The notes under the pieces were generated by a model. The model ran no database searches, was not told the DNA's origin, and was given only the letters and a program-made list of their open reading frames with translations. A stretch of 64,000 bases of DNA from Rhizobium sp. GN54 (GTDB lineage: Bacteria; Pseudomonadota; Alphaproteobacteria; Rhizobiales; Rhizobiaceae), in NCBI RefSeq assembly GCF_021026345.1, contig NZ_JAJNCZ010000005.1:62001-126000 (forward strand). The letters are read 5' to 3'. Positions within the stretch are counted from its first letter, which is position 1; the number at the start of each line of letters is the position of its first letter. The translations under genes were made by a program, and so were the position numbers. Below, one piece after another: positions 63,845-64,000 of the stretch.

Positions 63845-64000
63845 TCAGTGTCCCATGCGGCGCCTGAGCCGCGTGTAGAGGATCGGCAGCGCGATCACCG
63901 AAATCAGCAGCAGGCCGATGAAGATCGACATGACGATGCCGGGCACGTTGAGCAGGCCGAAGCCGAAGGTGACCATGCCCATGATGAAGGCCGCCAGCAC
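63845..64000 (-). CDS. rhaQ: Rhamnose ABC transporter permease, C-terminal end (partial)
   Basis: The last 51 residues are present. They read as two hydrophobic segments ([18 protein letters not shown] and [20 protein letters not shown]) and end [10 protein letters not shown], typical of the C terminus of AraH/RbsC-type permeases. By position it should be RhaQ of the rhaSTPQ transporter, but RhaP is possible. The rest lies beyond the window. Confidence 0.7.
   Translation of the reverse strand: MLAAFIMGMVTFGFGLLNVPGIVMSIFIGLLLISVIALPILYTRLRRRMGH

Noticed and set aside
1-64000. tRNA, rRNA, CRISPR, insertion sequence or prophage
   Set aside because: Nothing in the gaps resembles cloverleaf arms, spaced direct repeats, transposase genes or phage genes; all large frames are accounted for by chromosomal genes.

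Overview
The window is a GC-rich chromosomal segment from an alphaproteobacterium of the Rhizobiaceae, most like Sinorhizobium/Ensifer. The reasons are the alpha-glucoside operon order aglEFGAK behind aglR, the motility regulators VisN, VisR and Rem, the MotC/MotE accessory proteins, the short FlgD, FlbT/FlaF, four tandem flagellins and a cheS-cheY1-A-W-R-B-Y2-D-cheT operon headed by a soluble globin-coupled receptor. From memory this is the order of the S. meliloti chromosomal motility region, but I could not run a comparison, and the flagellins differ in length from those I recall.

Layout. 1-8.8 kb: the end of edd, a palindromic repeat, a PilZ gene, then the alpha-glucoside uptake operon and its LacI-type repressor. 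8.9-11 kb: folD and a WecG/TagA/CpsF glycosyltransferase. 11-22.4 kb (minus strand): a FliL-like protein, FlgN-like, FlgJ and FliJ-like proteins, fliR, flhA, fliQ, flgD, flbT, flaF, flgL, flgK, flgE and rem. 22.6-27.8 kb: a lytic transglycosylase, fliK (motD), motC, motB and a fliH-like gene. 28-33 kb: four flagellin genes, each with its own leader and terminator. 33.3-39.5 kb: the ten-gene operon flgB-flgC-fliE-flgG-flgA-flgI-motE-flgH-fliL-fliP. 39.6-43.1 kb: a DUF1217 gene, flgF, fliI and an unknown membrane protein. 43.3-48.6 kb (plus strand): motA-fliM-fliN-fliG, then flhB and an unknown gene. 48.6-52.6 kb: visN-visR and fliF. 53-61.5 kb: the chemotaxis operon. 61.5-64 kb: a possible 37-residue membrane peptide and L-rhamnose genes (rhaK, rhaU, end of a permease).

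Working together: VisN/VisR should activate rem, and Rem the hook, basal-body and motor genes. I see a shared motif (CTCRCRCAAGK, about nine bases, then CTA) ahead of flgE (twice), flhA, fliH, flgB, fliF and motA, which is a candidate Rem site or class II promoter. CtrA-type boxes (TTAA-N7-TTAA) lie ahead of rem, flaC (two in tandem) and visN, suggesting cell-cycle input. All four flagellin leaders share a CCGG hairpin 33-42 bases before the start codon and a GCAT box 17-18 bases further upstream; the hairpin is a plausible target for FlbT, encoded in the same window.

No tRNA, rRNA, CRISPR, insertion sequence or prophage was seen. The least explained items are the structured stretch between flaA and flaB, the shared flagellin leader, the two motif families and the conserved unknown proteins of the flagellar operons.
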